64,000 bases of DNA, from NCBI GenBank assembly GCA_015227615.1, contig JAALGZ010000001.1:2852001-2916000 (forward strand), read 5' to 3'. This document shows, in pieces, positions 12,330 to 23,922 of the stretch. The DNA is from Labyrinthula sp. Ha (Eukaryota; Sar; Bigyra; Labyrinthulida; Labyrinthulaceae). The position numbers and the translations under genes were made by a program. Numbering within the stretch: position 1 is the first letter of the stretch; the number at the start of each line of letters is the position of its first letter. The notes below the pieces were generated by a model. That model ran no database searches. It was not told where the DNA came from and worked only from the letters and a program-made list of their open reading frames with translations.

Positions 12330-15300
12330 CTAGGAGATTTCAAACGGTACTAATGAATTAAAATACAAAAGGTGAATGAATGCTACTGCTGTTTGTCAAT
12401 CTCACTAGGTAAAAAGGCATTCAACGATTCATCAAAATTTTATATGTGCTCGAGAGAGGCTAGCATCGACAGATTTAGTAGGTGCAATTAATACCTCCTG
12501 TAGTTTCTAGATTTTATCTTCCCTCTAGGACACCAGTTTCCCAGTATAGCAGCTGTGTTTGGAAGCATGTTTATCTTAGTTTTCTTACGTAAATTCCCGT
12601 GTTTGAAACCTAATGTTAAGGATGCGGTGAAATACTAAAGACATTAGGTTAGGCGATCCGTGTAACTAATAGTGTTACGTATTTTGTTGCAGCTTCCCGA
12701 CAACGACCTAAGAATCTTTTCAACTTGTGCTTCACGTAAAAATTGAATTATGTCAAATTTTCTAAATATCCTGGAACACTATCTTGAGCCTACCCAGTGC
12801 TTTTTAGTAGGTCAGAACCTGTGGGGTTTTCCAGTATTTGGGTAAAACAAGAGAAAAAAATTGTTTTCATGGTCACTTGGTCTTCCCGCTCAACTAAAGA
12901 ATACTCTGGAAATAACCACAAAATCTGTTCATCACTAAATGGCAGGAAAGTTATTCTGAAAGTGTTGCTGCACTGATATGGTAAAGTTTTGAATACTATA
13001 TGCTTATAACTTTAATACATATCACTAATCATTATTATAGTATGATAAACAAGAAACACTTTACTCATCATGTTTTTCTTGGATAGAAGCCGGAAAGAAC
13101 TTTGCTGTCAGTGAAATTTACTCCCTAGCTTATCATGGCATCTACCCATTAATAACTGTCTAATAGAAAATGCTCGGAGCAATAATTTTTTTATACTAAT
13201 GATAAAATTAGTTCGTTGTTGTGCCAAGAATATGTTTTTCTCCATATTATAAAGACTAGCATAAGAATGAAGGGTAAAGCTCTAGCTTTTAACTAAGGCT
13301 AGGGACTTTATGTTTATTTATGAAACTAAGAAGAAAACTCAGTCGATTCCGAATTTGAAGCAATCGTGACCTCCACGACATCCTGGGGTCAACTAGTTCC
13401 GTTATGCAGCAGGTAATGAGAAAGTATCTCTTACAAATAATTTAAGACCAAAGTCAGTCAAAACATAATAGCAGCTCTGCAGTGCACATACTAGAGCAAA
13501 CATTGGTTGAAATCTCGTTTGTTTGACGGGATTCATGAATTAGTCCTGGACTATATGTGTACATTACTATGAGAAGAGCAGAATATTTCAATAATTAAAT
13601 TCAGCTGTAGAAGGAAATTAAGACAGTTTCCCCGTGGAGCATTTTGAGTGGCTAACAGGGAATAAACAGGAATAATTCTGAAGGAAAAGTACCCTCCTGC
13701 CATGTTGTCCTCGGAAAATTAGGCCAAGACAGCAGCAATATAAAGATGAGATGTATATTTGAAGATATATTAAATGTTTAATAACTCATTCATGCATTTG
13801 AACTGCTGAGTAAACAAATCCCAGTAATCTAACGAAACTAATATACCAGAAAAGCTGTTTCTTTCTGAGATAGGTGTTTTATATATCATTCCAAAAAGCT
13901 TGGGAGTTCTATATGTTAAGTCTACAAAATTATCACCCTATTTCTTAACTGTGGTGTACACTAGAAGCAACTTTACTTGAAAGTTGAGTGCAAACTCCAT
14001 GCGATAAGAACATGGCTTAATGCTTGAACTCTGTGGAAGAAGAACTGCAACCATTCATGGTTATTAGAGACACTGTAGTCAGTATCAGGGTAAAGAACTG
14101 CTAACGTGAGAAGTCGTAAGAGCATGATACCAGAAAAAGAAGCCAAATAAAACTGTCTCCACAATGCAGTTCCTGTGAGAACGGAAATAAGCTTCATTAT
14201 TGGATACACCTCTGGTGCAGGTTTTTTTACTTGCACTAGAGATTGTGTTACATACAACACTTTAGCCACATCTAAGGTATTGCACAGAACAAGGGAAACA
14301 CTTTGAACATAATAAACCGCATGCCACTAGACAAATCACACGAAAAAAAGTTACTAGTTAAATTTGTTAAGAATATAGTCATAGCAACGTTATGTCATGG
14401 ATCAGAGCTCTAAAAGTTTGAGCAATTTTTACAGTTCTGGGGCTTAGCAAGTTCCTTCGCAAACTCAAAATTTCTATGTCTTTAAGTAATTATCCAGCAG
14501 TGGTAGGAGATAATCCAGATACTGCCACATGGAAGTTTTGACTATCTAGAAGTGCTGAAGAAGAAACAGGAAACATAACTGGATAACTGTAAGAACAAGT
14601 AAGGCAAGTGCGGGAAGTTTTTGGTTAAAAAATGTTGATCCCTGAACCCCGTATCTTGGCATGTATGCCAGCGCTAGAGATCTTTAAAAACTCCTCCAAT
14701 AACTTTTAACACCCTTCTCATTTAGCTTAGATGATAAGTACAAGAATTTATCCTTATCGCTTCACTCCAATGAGATTCCAAACTCTTCCCGCCACAACAT
14801 ACACGAGCGCTTACTATCAACGTAGCTATATACCAGCTCATCTTTTGTCTGAGTAGCAAGAAAAGAAATGATTTTATTGGACACAAACGTGTAAAAACAT
14901 CTGGTACTTTATAGGGAGAATTTGTGTCGACAGTACGAAGCCTTGATTGAGCTCTTAGAAGATAATGTAACAACCAACCATATTTTGATCCTGAGCCTAA
15001 GAACAGAAGTGGGGAGGAAAACAAGAGAAAGAGAGCCCAAATTTATGGTGACCGGTTGAAGGAAATGGTTTGATTATTCTTTTTACATCATGTATATAGG
15101 TATGGTTTGATATCATAACATTTCGAGATTTTCTTTTGTCTCTCACGTGAGTTATATCATTGTGTTCTTGGTCTATCTTGATGTTTTGGGTATACTCTAT
15201 GCACGAATGTTGCGCCACCAAGAAAAACCAGCTGATTGGGTATTGTTTTAGGGTGTACACTTTTTCAGATGTCGATTCTTAGTTCTTAACGATTAAGTCG

Positions 15301-15985
15301 AAAGTAACTAGGTTTTATTACAAACTCTCTTTTATAGCAGTTATAGAGAAGTATTATACCATATGTTATGACACAAAACTTGGTGCCAATATTCCCGGGT
15401 CATTCCTGTCATAGCATGACAGTATGCAGGAAAGATTAAAAAGATGATCGATTGGTATCTTAAGATATGGGGCAAAGCAAATGGAACCAGATGTCCATAT
15501 ACTTAAAATGAAACAAAAATTCAGAGTGGTAACTGCTTTCTCAGAACAGAACCTTTCTCCAGTAACCGTATATCATGGCAGCTAATGCATATTAGTAATA
15601 AAGCAATATTTGATGTACTCTGCGAGCTTAAGCCTAGCTTAACTTGGTTAATACTAGATCACTTAGGCTTCATCAACTCATTTCCAGCTGGTAATTATTT
15701 TGTCCACTGTTAAGACAAAAGGTTATTGTTAGATACAATGAAGTTAATTGTGAATTTAAGCAATGGCGTGCAAGCTCCACTCTTAAAGGTCCGTGCTGGG
15801 CATCTTTACTCTTCTTATTCATTAACCATAGACCTTCCCCGTTTAGGGCTTGCGAACTCTTCAAGGTTATTCTGGCTGAAATCAGGAAACGAGTCTAAAC
15901 AGTATTTTCATTGGTTGGCTTATCCAATCAAAAATAAACATCGACTAACAGAAGAAAACGATCTTGAAGGAAAGATATTAGAGCA
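12330..15985. other. Intergenic stretch with protein-like fragments on the minus strand
   Basis: I see no complete gene. On the minus strand a frame stays open from 14326 down to 13973 and opens directly after a TAG, as an exon would here. It encodes about 117 residues with several hydrophobic helices (for example ALWRQFYLASFSGIMLLRLL). A hydrophobic stretch containing LPALALLVLTVIQLCFLFLL lies near 14560-14650 on the same strand. These could be exons or relics of a polytopic membrane protein, but no mini-intron joins them. A 114-codon plus-strand frame (15726-16070) overlaps the P450 start in another frame and cannot be spliced to it. One frame of this length is expected by chance in the window. 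Confidence 0.4.
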
Positions 15986-17368
15986 ATGGGCGGACAAACA
16001 AGGAACAAATCCTCTAATCCACAACGTAGAATTTTTACCATATGTAACCATTTTAACACTTCAGATATAAATACTAGACGAGTTTTTAGCTTTGTAACAG
16101 CTTCTACCGTCATTCCAACAATATCAGATCAACAAACTCTGGAAAAACTTCGTTTAAACCCATTTTACACTCTCTCTGAGCTTGCGGAAAACAACCCTGA
16201 TATGTTTTATGTAAAGGTATCCAAACATTACCAATATCTTATTATCACTAACCCAAAACTCTATGAAGACATTCTAACATTTGACACTGACTTTGGAACC
16301 CCCACTGCTGCCCCAAACATGCAAGTTTTAAGTTCTATCTTTGGGGTTTCACCTGAATCTGTTGGGGAATACCAGCATAAGGTTACAGCTTTACTTAGAA
16401 AAGAACTCTTAAGCAACGGAAGTGCATACGCTGACCAAATTGCAGGGCTCTTTCATGAAGAGATGCAGAGACTTGTGCCAAATGGAAAAAGAACCTTGGA
16501 CTTGAACGATCTCCAAAACTGCCTCTTCTGGTCCATGAGTGAAGCATTATTTGGGCCAATGTTTCGTTCAGAAGCTAATCCTCAAATGTTGCAATGCTTC
16601 CTTGATATAGACAATAATTTTGGGGCTGCTCTTAGGAAACCTGGATTGCCTGTGGTTAGAAAACCTGTAAATGAGGTTACAAAGGTTATTGAGCAATGGA
16701 TTTCTAAACATTTAGCTGATGATTCTTTTCCTGTGGGTCCAATTGTCAAGTTTTACTTGAGTGTTTTACCAGGGGTTTCTGCTGATGACGTCGCAAGGTT
16801 CTGTGTGGCTGCGTGGTGGGGCGGATTAGGAAATACACTCCCATCTTTTTTATGGAGCCTTATTTTTCTAGTTGAGTATAAAGAAGGCAATCCTGATTTC
16901 GCAGATGCAGATTTAGTGAACGATGAGTTTCTCAGTATGGTGTTCAGTGAAACCTTGAGGTTAACAACATATTCTGTTGCGTGGAGACAGACAATCAATG
17001 ACGTCGTAATACAGGGACAAAAGGTTCCCAAGAATACGTTAATTGGACTCCATTTCTGCATCGAACATTTTCGTAAGTCTACTTACGCGAACCCACATAC
17101 ATTCGATCCAGAGCGTTTTCGGAATTATAAAAGTAATAACAAGTATACTTTTGTGCCCTTCTCTGCAGGACGACATAAATGTAGTGGGTACCCCTTAGCT
17201 ACAATTGAGGTTCCTGCTGTGCTGAAAATTCTGTTTAGTAATTATAAGGTTCAAAAATCCGCTGCTGCCAAGAAAACACATTTTGTTCCAAGGTTTAATT
17301 TCTCACAGTCATTTGGTGTCGTAGGACCTCAAGAACAGGAGCTTTCGGTAACTGTTGAACGCATCTAA
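15986..17368 (+). CDS. Cytochrome P450, clan 7-like (CYP7/CYP8 type)
   Basis: A single-exon protein of 460 aa. The ExxR pair of helix K is in SETLRL (about residue 322). The haem-binding loop FSAGRHKCSG has the thiolate Cys at residue 399. Helix I reads WGGLGNTLPSFLWSL (about 278-292). It lacks the usual acid-Thr pair and instead has Asn-Thr, which resembles CYP7A1 (WASQANTIPATFWSL) and prostacyclin synthase. The N-terminal fold starts near residue 47 (VIPTISDQQTLEKL...NPFYTLSEL). The roughly 45-residue leader before it is not hydrophobic, so no membrane anchor is visible. The frame is open from 15968; the ATG at 15986 is the only plausible start. The channelrhodopsin ATG lies 38 bp after this stop on the same strand. 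Substrate unknown; sterol, lipid or retinoid oxidation is only a guess. P450 identity is certain, subfamily is not. Confidence 0.93.
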   Translation: MGGQTRNKSSNPQRRIFTICNHFNTSDINTRRVFSFVTASTVIPTISDQQTLEKLRLNPFYTLSELAENNPDMFYVKVSKHYQYLIITNPKLYEDILTFDTDFGTPTAAPNMQVLSSIFGVSPESVGEYQHKVTALLRKELLSNGSAYADQIAGLFHEEMQRLVPNGKRTLDLNDLQNCLFWSMSEALFGPMFRSEANPQMLQCFLDIDNNFGAALRKPGLPVVRKPVNEVTKVIEQWISKHLADDSFPVGPIVKFYLSVLPGVSADDVARFCVAAWWGGLGNTLPSFLWSLIFLVEYKEGNPDFADADLVNDEFLSMVFSETLRLTTYSVAWRQTINDVVIQGQKVPKNTLIGLHFCIEHFRKSTYANPHTFDPERFRNYKSNNKYTFVPFSAGRHKCSGYPLATIEVPAVLKILFSNYKVQKSAAAKKTHFVPRFNFSQSFGVVGPQEQELSVTVERI

Positions 17369-17406
17369 GAAGTAATGCAAGATTTCCGTTTGTAAATATA
17401 TATGAA

Positions 17407-19139
17407 ATGACCAATTCATCAGAGTATTATGTGTCCTCAGCTCAGGAAGATATAGCATTATTTTTTCAAGGACTTCTTGTGGTGACATCTTCGCTCCTCT
17501 CTGGTTTTTACATTGTCCAAAAATTTGGAAACCGCTGTGCGAATGAGGTAATTTATGTGTCTTCTGTGACTGTGATTGTCTATGGATCAAAAATTCTTGC
17601 AGGGGATGGGCTTACATGGGTGACGATAGCAAACGGGCAACAAATCCCGCTGGGAAGATACTTCTCCTGGCTTTTAACTTGTCCTGTACTCTTAATGCAG
17701 TTGCTTAAATTGCATCGTACTGTAGGCAGCCATATTGAACAGAAGACTGAAAGCTTTGTAATCACTCTTGATCAGGTCATGATCGTTTCAGCTGCTTTTG
17801 GCGCAATTTCACAGGGTTTCCAGAAGTGGTTCTTCTTTATTCTTGGAATCTCAAATGCTTCTGTTTTATTTGGTCAGATTCTTATAATAACAAAATCTAA
17901 CCTAAAAAACTTTGCACCGGAAGGAAGGTTTTATGTAGTTCATTGTTATATTTTATGTATAGGTAGTTCTCATGACTGTGCTATTGTACACATCCTGGGG
18001 TATTTTCCCAGTTTTTTGGTTGCTGGGTGTGCCGGGGTTAAATGTAATAGATAGAAGTACGGACATCATTGGGGCCTGCATTGGTGACCTGTTATCTAAG
18101 AACTTGTTTGGTTTCGCTGCTTGGTATGTTAGATGGAATTATGCGGTAATTGAGCGCGATGAGGAAGGAAACGTAATACACAAGAGACCTATGTCAAAGA
18201 ACATTTCTTCGATTGATCCTGTCAAAAAGAACGGCTTATCTTTTGAAGACATGGAGAGGGCAAAGAGAAAAAAGTTTTCAATACTTCTTCTAGATACTGA
18301 TTTGGTCTTGATTAAACTCATCATGACCATGATGGAGAAAATGAATGTTCACGTAAACGTCTCGTCGAAGTACTTAAAAAGTTTAGTTTTAGCTCTTAGC
18401 GTTGAAGAAGCAAAAGCAATTATGGCTCTGAAGGCCACAGACATGTTTGATGCAGTTGTAGTTATTCCTAAGAACCATTCGCGCATATGCTTTGAGCCAT
18501 ACCGTGAGTTTTCTGAATATATATGTAAAGCGCCTTACAAGATTCCAATGTTAGGAGTTTATTTTGATTTGGAGGCTAGAACCCAAGAACCCGGATATTA
18601 CATCCACGGAATCATCCCCCGTGGATTAGATGAAAAAGGGTTCAAAGACACTCTATTCGAGTGGCGACTGACGGCTATGATGTGGAGAAACATCGCAGAG
18701 AGTGTGGAGGCAATAGAAGGAACTAGAGCTGCACAAGGTATTCTATCTAGTGAATTATGTTTTAGGACCAAAGCTGGGAAAGAATGATGGTGGTATTATT
18801 GACAAAACTACTGCTACTTTACGCAGAAAAACAGGAATATTCTTTGGCAACCAATTGCTTCCTGGATTTGATAGTCAACCTCAGCAAGAGCAGTACTCAG
18901 GGCCTAACATGGGTGGACCCTCGGCACAACCTAGCCAACCTATTCCAGGAATAACAGCTAATAGTCCACAGGCTGATAGAGATCAAGTAGCTCAACAGAC
19001 CCAACAGCAAGTAATGACAGCAATCCCTGTAACAAAGAAAACGAGCCCAGCAAAAATTGTTCCTGAAATACCTACCCCCAGGCCTTCCTTAGAGCAAAAA
19101 AATAATGACACTGAAGCTAGACCTCGTATATTCTCCTAA
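17407..19139 (+). CDS. Channelrhodopsin (anion-channel-like pore) with receiver-like C-terminal domain
   Basis: Three exons (17407-17934, 17963-18737, 18766-19139) are joined by two 28-nt introns, giving 558 aa. Residues 16-240 form a seven-helix microbial rhodopsin most like channelrhodopsins: RYFSWLLTCPVLL in TM3, TSWGIFPVFW in TM6 and GDLLSKN in TM7. K222 is the retinal Schiff-base lysine and D218 the TM7 counter-ion. C92 and D122 match the ChR2 C128/D156 gate pair. The ChR2 positions E90, K93, E97 and E101 are T55, V58, K62 and G66 here, and E123 (BR Asp85) is S87, as in GtACR1. Inference: anion rather than cation conduction. Residues about 277-375 resemble a response-regulator receiver (KKFSILLLDTDLVLIKLIM, FDAVVVIPKN) but lack the phosphoacceptor Asp. 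The last 130 residues are Gln/Pro-rich and disordered. A TGTAA lies 8 nt after the stop. Confidence 0.93.
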
Positions 19140-22100
19140 AGTGATACTGTAAAAGTAAAATATTACACGTTAAAGCTGTAGAATATAGTTGAGCATGTTA
19201 CACAATTTAGTGTTCTGTACTGCAAACAAGTCGTTTGTATTACTTTTCCTTCTAAACAGGTATGCAATGTCGTCCACCTTCAAAATGAAGAGGAACCATG
19301 TGGAGTAATTTTTAAAAATTGAGACTGTATCCTTAAAAACTAGCTTAATAAGTATTTCAAATATAGTTACTATTAATAAAAAAATTCTGGAAAAGTTATG
19401 ATAAAAACATTTGACCCATTTCAATGAGCTAGTACCTATATACTGGGTGGATAATCCACTGACTGATCTTACCTCCTGCTAAGTGAAAAGACTTCTCTTA
19501 AGAGAGCTTACTCAAACAATCCCATTCTAAAACAGAATAAAATAAAACGTAGATTCAAAACTATGCCCGAGAAAACTTAAACTGCCTCTCATTAGTACCT
19601 TTTGCATAAACTCTTGTGAAATCGGAAAATGATCCACCACCATGTATTCTTATATCATGAGAGGAAACCTTCCCATGAGGTTATGTTACCCGCAAAATAT
19701 ATCAATGGTCCTAGTTTTCATTAAATAATTTAAGGCAAGAATTATATTAGCTACATTGAAACATTCGTGTTCTTTATACGAGAAGATAACCTTGCAGTAG
19801 AGCAAGGTAAATTTGATACCAGAGCTAGAATTAAGTAATGACACAGTAGTTTATAACATTAGGTAGCTTCTAACCACACCTGAACAACTATACTCTACCT
19901 TTAAATCTAGAAAAGAAACAAAACTCCCTTTCCCAAATTTAAACTTAACTACTTATCATCTTTACCAACTAACGTGGAGCTGACGAAGTTTAGCGGATTG
20001 GGTATCAAAACTTTCGTCAGATTAAGACTAGATTAACTAGAATTGTTTTCTCCTTTTGGACAAGCTGCTATTTAACCAGAAGACGTATTTGAGGGTTAGT
20101 TTCCTTGTTATATATGCTGTTAATGGAGCTGCTTTCCTCTATGTAGACTATAGGTAAAATAAGAATTTGTCGAAATAGTTAGAAGTTGCTCTTTGGTAAT
20201 ATTAATAGAACTTTCTTAACGAATCTGCGCTGTAATGAGATTAATAGTTTCTATGAACCATGATTTACTCTCCATTACGTCTTACCACCTTATGCGATAT
20301 TTCTATATTTATTGATCTTATTTCTCAGATTCTTGATAAATTCCATTAAATTTCCCTTTGTAGTTCTGTTCTTTCTATCTCTTAAGATTTATTTGGCCTA
20401 TATACAAGCTATATGGATATTTCCTCTAAAGACCAAATAGTGTTTCAATTATGTAGCTATCCTTTCCACATTTAAATATTAAGGCTTGCATAAACTTGAA
20501 AGTGGCCTTAGATATGCAATCCATTTGCTTAATCTTTATGTCTACACTACCATTTAAGTTACTTATGCAGTATGTCCTATCTTCATTTCCTTTGTAGTTG
20601 TAAGTGAACTAGAAGCAAGGAATATTTTCTGTGAAGCTGCAGTACATCCAACCTTAAATGTACCCTAATCTAAGTCTTGCATTATCTTAACCAAGCCCTT
20701 AGCGAGCTTAGTATTACTGCTCATTTGTTATTATGAGCTAGAAGAGGTATCTGGGCCACTTGAGTAGCTGAGTCCTAAAAACTTTTCACTTTGTAATTGA
20801 TTTCTGGCTACTATAATGTTGATGCAGCTCTTTTCCATCCATGGTTTACCTTAGGATTAAGTAGTTTGTTCAACTACTATCTTGGCCTTTTTCTCAAGCA
20901 CTATCTAACAGCTAAAAATTATTAACTTCTTAATGGAAACATAAGCTCTGATGGGGCAAGCAAAAGGACCTCTGTAGCTTTGTGATATACTAGATTATTT
21001 TCTCTGCGACCAATTACACGTGTAGTTAACTGCGGATAAGAGCATTTAAACAGCTAATAACAAGCTTTAGTGTGATTATGTTTAAATATGAGCCTTGTTT
21101 TCTTTGTTCTTTAATATATTAAAGATTTACTATATCCAAAACCAGGCGGAGAAAAGGATGAAGCATAATTGCACAGCGCAGGCCCTTTTAAATAAACTCG
21201 GTTAAACAAAATGAAGAGCTAGAAGAGGAGAACGGAATCATCAGGTGACAAACAAAAACCAAGAGATCTGTTTCACGTCATATAAGTTATCAACCTACAT
21301 CTTCAGTAAACTCATCATACACCTGTATACAGAATTGAACAGGAAGACAAGGAAAGTTACTTTGAACAATACAACGGCACAAAAACTAAGAATCAAGATA
21401 GATAATGCACGATCATCCTAAGGATCCATCTTGAACACCCATCTTAGATCTTTGAGGCACAGGTGCCATCTTTCATCTTCTTTCACTCTTTTTTGTGATT
21501 TTGGTGCACTTGGGAAAACTGGGTTGAAAAGTTTAGGTAATTTGAATGTTTGAAAATCAATGGTATGGTATCTAAGGTAACAGGGGCCTGCATTGTCCAA
21601 ATATATATACCGAACTAAAGAAGCTAGAACAATCACAAGACGCCAGGAAAGTGCAAGAAATGAAAAAGGGAGAAGAAAAGCCTGGATCCAGAATAAACCA
21701 AAAAAGGAAAAAAAAGTTGAACATAATATCTTCATCTGGTCTACCGGTATTGAGTATGACCTACGGCTCGTGAGGGTTTAGATAAAACTTCAATTGACAG
21801 TGCCACGGAACCTCCTTAATAAAAAAATATAATTAACTAGCTCGAGCAGGGTCTCATACATTTATAGCCTTTCTAGGTTCTAACTAGTATTCGAAGTTAA
21901 CCTAATACTTCTAATAGGAAGGGTCTGTTCATATCCAGAGTTAATGAAAAATAACTTTCCCTACTAGAGCTAAACTATACTATAGAGATGATTTAGACGT
22001 CATTGTACCTTGAATACAATCCCTAGAAATCTTTAAATTAGTAGAATTTTGAAAATAAGATATTGTTATTCACCACGTTCCCTAGGAGCAAAATCATTTA

Positions 22101-23922
22101 ATAAATGTTCAGACGTTATAATTATCTTGGGGTATCTTCCATATTCAGCAACTAAGTATTATTCGGCTGTTTTGTCATCTGGTGGTTCTTTTAGGCTTAA
22201 CTACGATTAGTTAAGGGAGTTAGTTTCAATATTATTATTTTGAATGCAATAAACCCAACCTGTAATTATTGTTTTATAGAAGAAACATTGAGTTAGGAAA
22301 ATAATTGACTATATAAAGAAAATAGATTTAGAATAACGCAACAAGATTATGAATGCCATATTGGACCTTTAATTTGTATCAACTCTTTGAGAAAAATCCT
22401 GTTTCCAGTTTCCTCGGTTTATTAAAAAGAAATGCTTCAAGACCGATACAATGTTTCCTCCCTCAGAATTTTTGGAGCTAATGGAAGAACCATATTGATA
22501 GTGTTTTCAATTTCAGAAACTTTGCAAACAATTTTCTTTGATCAAATAGATCGTTACACTCGCTGCTTTAAAAGGCAGACATGAGAAATCCACTTTTGCA
22601 ACCGCTGACTTCTACCTTTTCCTCCAACATTTTGTTACATGTTCAACGGGTTTACCGAGCTATTGAAGTCATAAAGAATCCGATTTTATCAAGTACATGG
22701 GCGAGTTCTGTAACAATTACGCTACCTAGGCCCAGGGTTACTACAAACAGCTTCAGTTTACGCTGACCCGCGCACTCTATATCCTGCGTGGAGGGGGATT
22801 CGAGCCACTCCATTGAGTCAGAAAGATACAACCTTTTTTTTTGCGATGAGTCTAATTTTTTGTGTGGTAAGCTCTTTCAATTTGATAATAGATAAGATAT
22901 GTGGGGGGGGGAGTGACATAGTTGATTCACTGTGACTAAAATGACCCATATTTGAATATTCGGCTGGAGTGCTTGCCCGAGAAGAGCTCTCTCCTGTTGA
23001 AGAGCTTGCTAAGGCTAACGTCCAAAGTAAATAAAATTGAACATGATGGCTACATATACATTATACACTTTCATAATTGTTATGCTCTAAGACTCTGCTA
23101 CAGAGGATATTGTAATAATTTCTTGGACATAGGTGTATAACCTTTCTTCATAGAGCAAGTGTCTAGAAGATATCAAACATTGAGGAGCATGCGAATATAC
23201 TTATCCGCGTAGATTGGCTTGCATGCTGGCTATTTTAAATATATTTTCTTTGCCCACCCTTTTTCTGTAAACACATTTGCCTAAGTATTGATTTGTGTCG
23301 TAATGCCTAAGATAGGTGTTCTACTTTCTATGGAGTAGCTAGTGCTCTAGAATGATTTGAACAACGCTTCCTCCGCAGATAGGTTAAATATCTTATACCA
23401 CATTATTTAAAACTGATTCAAAAATTTACAAACTCATTTTCCTTTCATTTATTTATTATAATGGTAAGGTTGCAGCAGTCCAAGCAAGTCAACATATTCG
23501 GTTTGGTCACAGCTTTGGAGCTTGCAGGCGCCACTTATCTTACACTCCATTAACATCCTGTTGCTACTTGTGCTACGGAAATATTTACAACGTTATCTTC
23601 TTACCACAATTTTTGCGTGAGCAATATTCTGGTAATGTGCCCTCTGCAGTACTATCAAAAGCTCAGCAAAGTCTTGAAATAGTAGCAGAAGGTTTAAAAA
23701 AAAAGAGAGAAACCTTAGAGTGATCTTGAGTGAAAATTGGATATTTTTAAAAATTAATATAAGTTGATTTATTCCATGCTATACACAAAAACAGGAAGTT
23801 TTCTCTAAAAAAACTCCACTGTTCTCTTCTTCGAGAACACGATTCGCCATTTGATATTCTAAGATTCTATGTGAGATTCTGCCCAAAATTGGAGCAAAAC
23901 GTGTCTCGAATGCTTTCAAGAT
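19140..23922. other. A+T-rich intergenic stretch
   Basis: No gene is supported apart from the weak 105-codon minus frame at 21418-21735 listed separately. A run of nine G lies at 22903-22911. A G+C-richer patch at 22730-22800 contains GATTCGAGCC, which looks like a tRNA B box, but no cloverleaf can be folded around it. I see nothing else of note. Confidence 0.5.
21418..21735 (-). CDS. Possible small membrane protein (weak)
   Basis: An ATG-initiated frame of 105 codons lies in a patch with more balanced composition than the surrounding DNA. The predicted protein starts with two hydrophobic segments (TFFSFFGLFWIQAFLLPF and WRLVIVLASLVRYIYL). A hydrophilic tail follows, ending KDLRWVFKMDP. I recognise no family, see no intron and see no neighbour that suggests a role. 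A frame of this length can occur by chance here, so this is a candidate only. Confidence 0.22.
   Translation of the reverse strand: MKILCSTFFSFFGLFWIQAFLLPFSFLALSWRLVIVLASLVRYIYLDNAGPCYLRYHTIDFQTFKLPKLFNPVFPSAPKSQKRVKEDERWHLCLKDLRWVFKMDP

Noticed and set aside
15726-16070. 114-codon frame just upstream of and overlapping the P450, considered as its first exon
   Set aside because: No GT...TAG or GT...AG pair of suitable length and phase joins it to the P450 frame, and it matches no P450 N-terminus. One frame of this length is expected by chance.
17340-17470. Possible translational fusion of P450 and channelrhodopsin
   Set aside because: The stop at 17366-17368 cannot be removed by any intron that ends TAG and has the required length modulo 3; each protein also has its own plausible ends.
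22730-22800. G+C-rich patch with GATTCGAGCC resembling a tRNA B box on the minus strand
   Set aside because: The T stem does not pair and no cloverleaf is possible around it.
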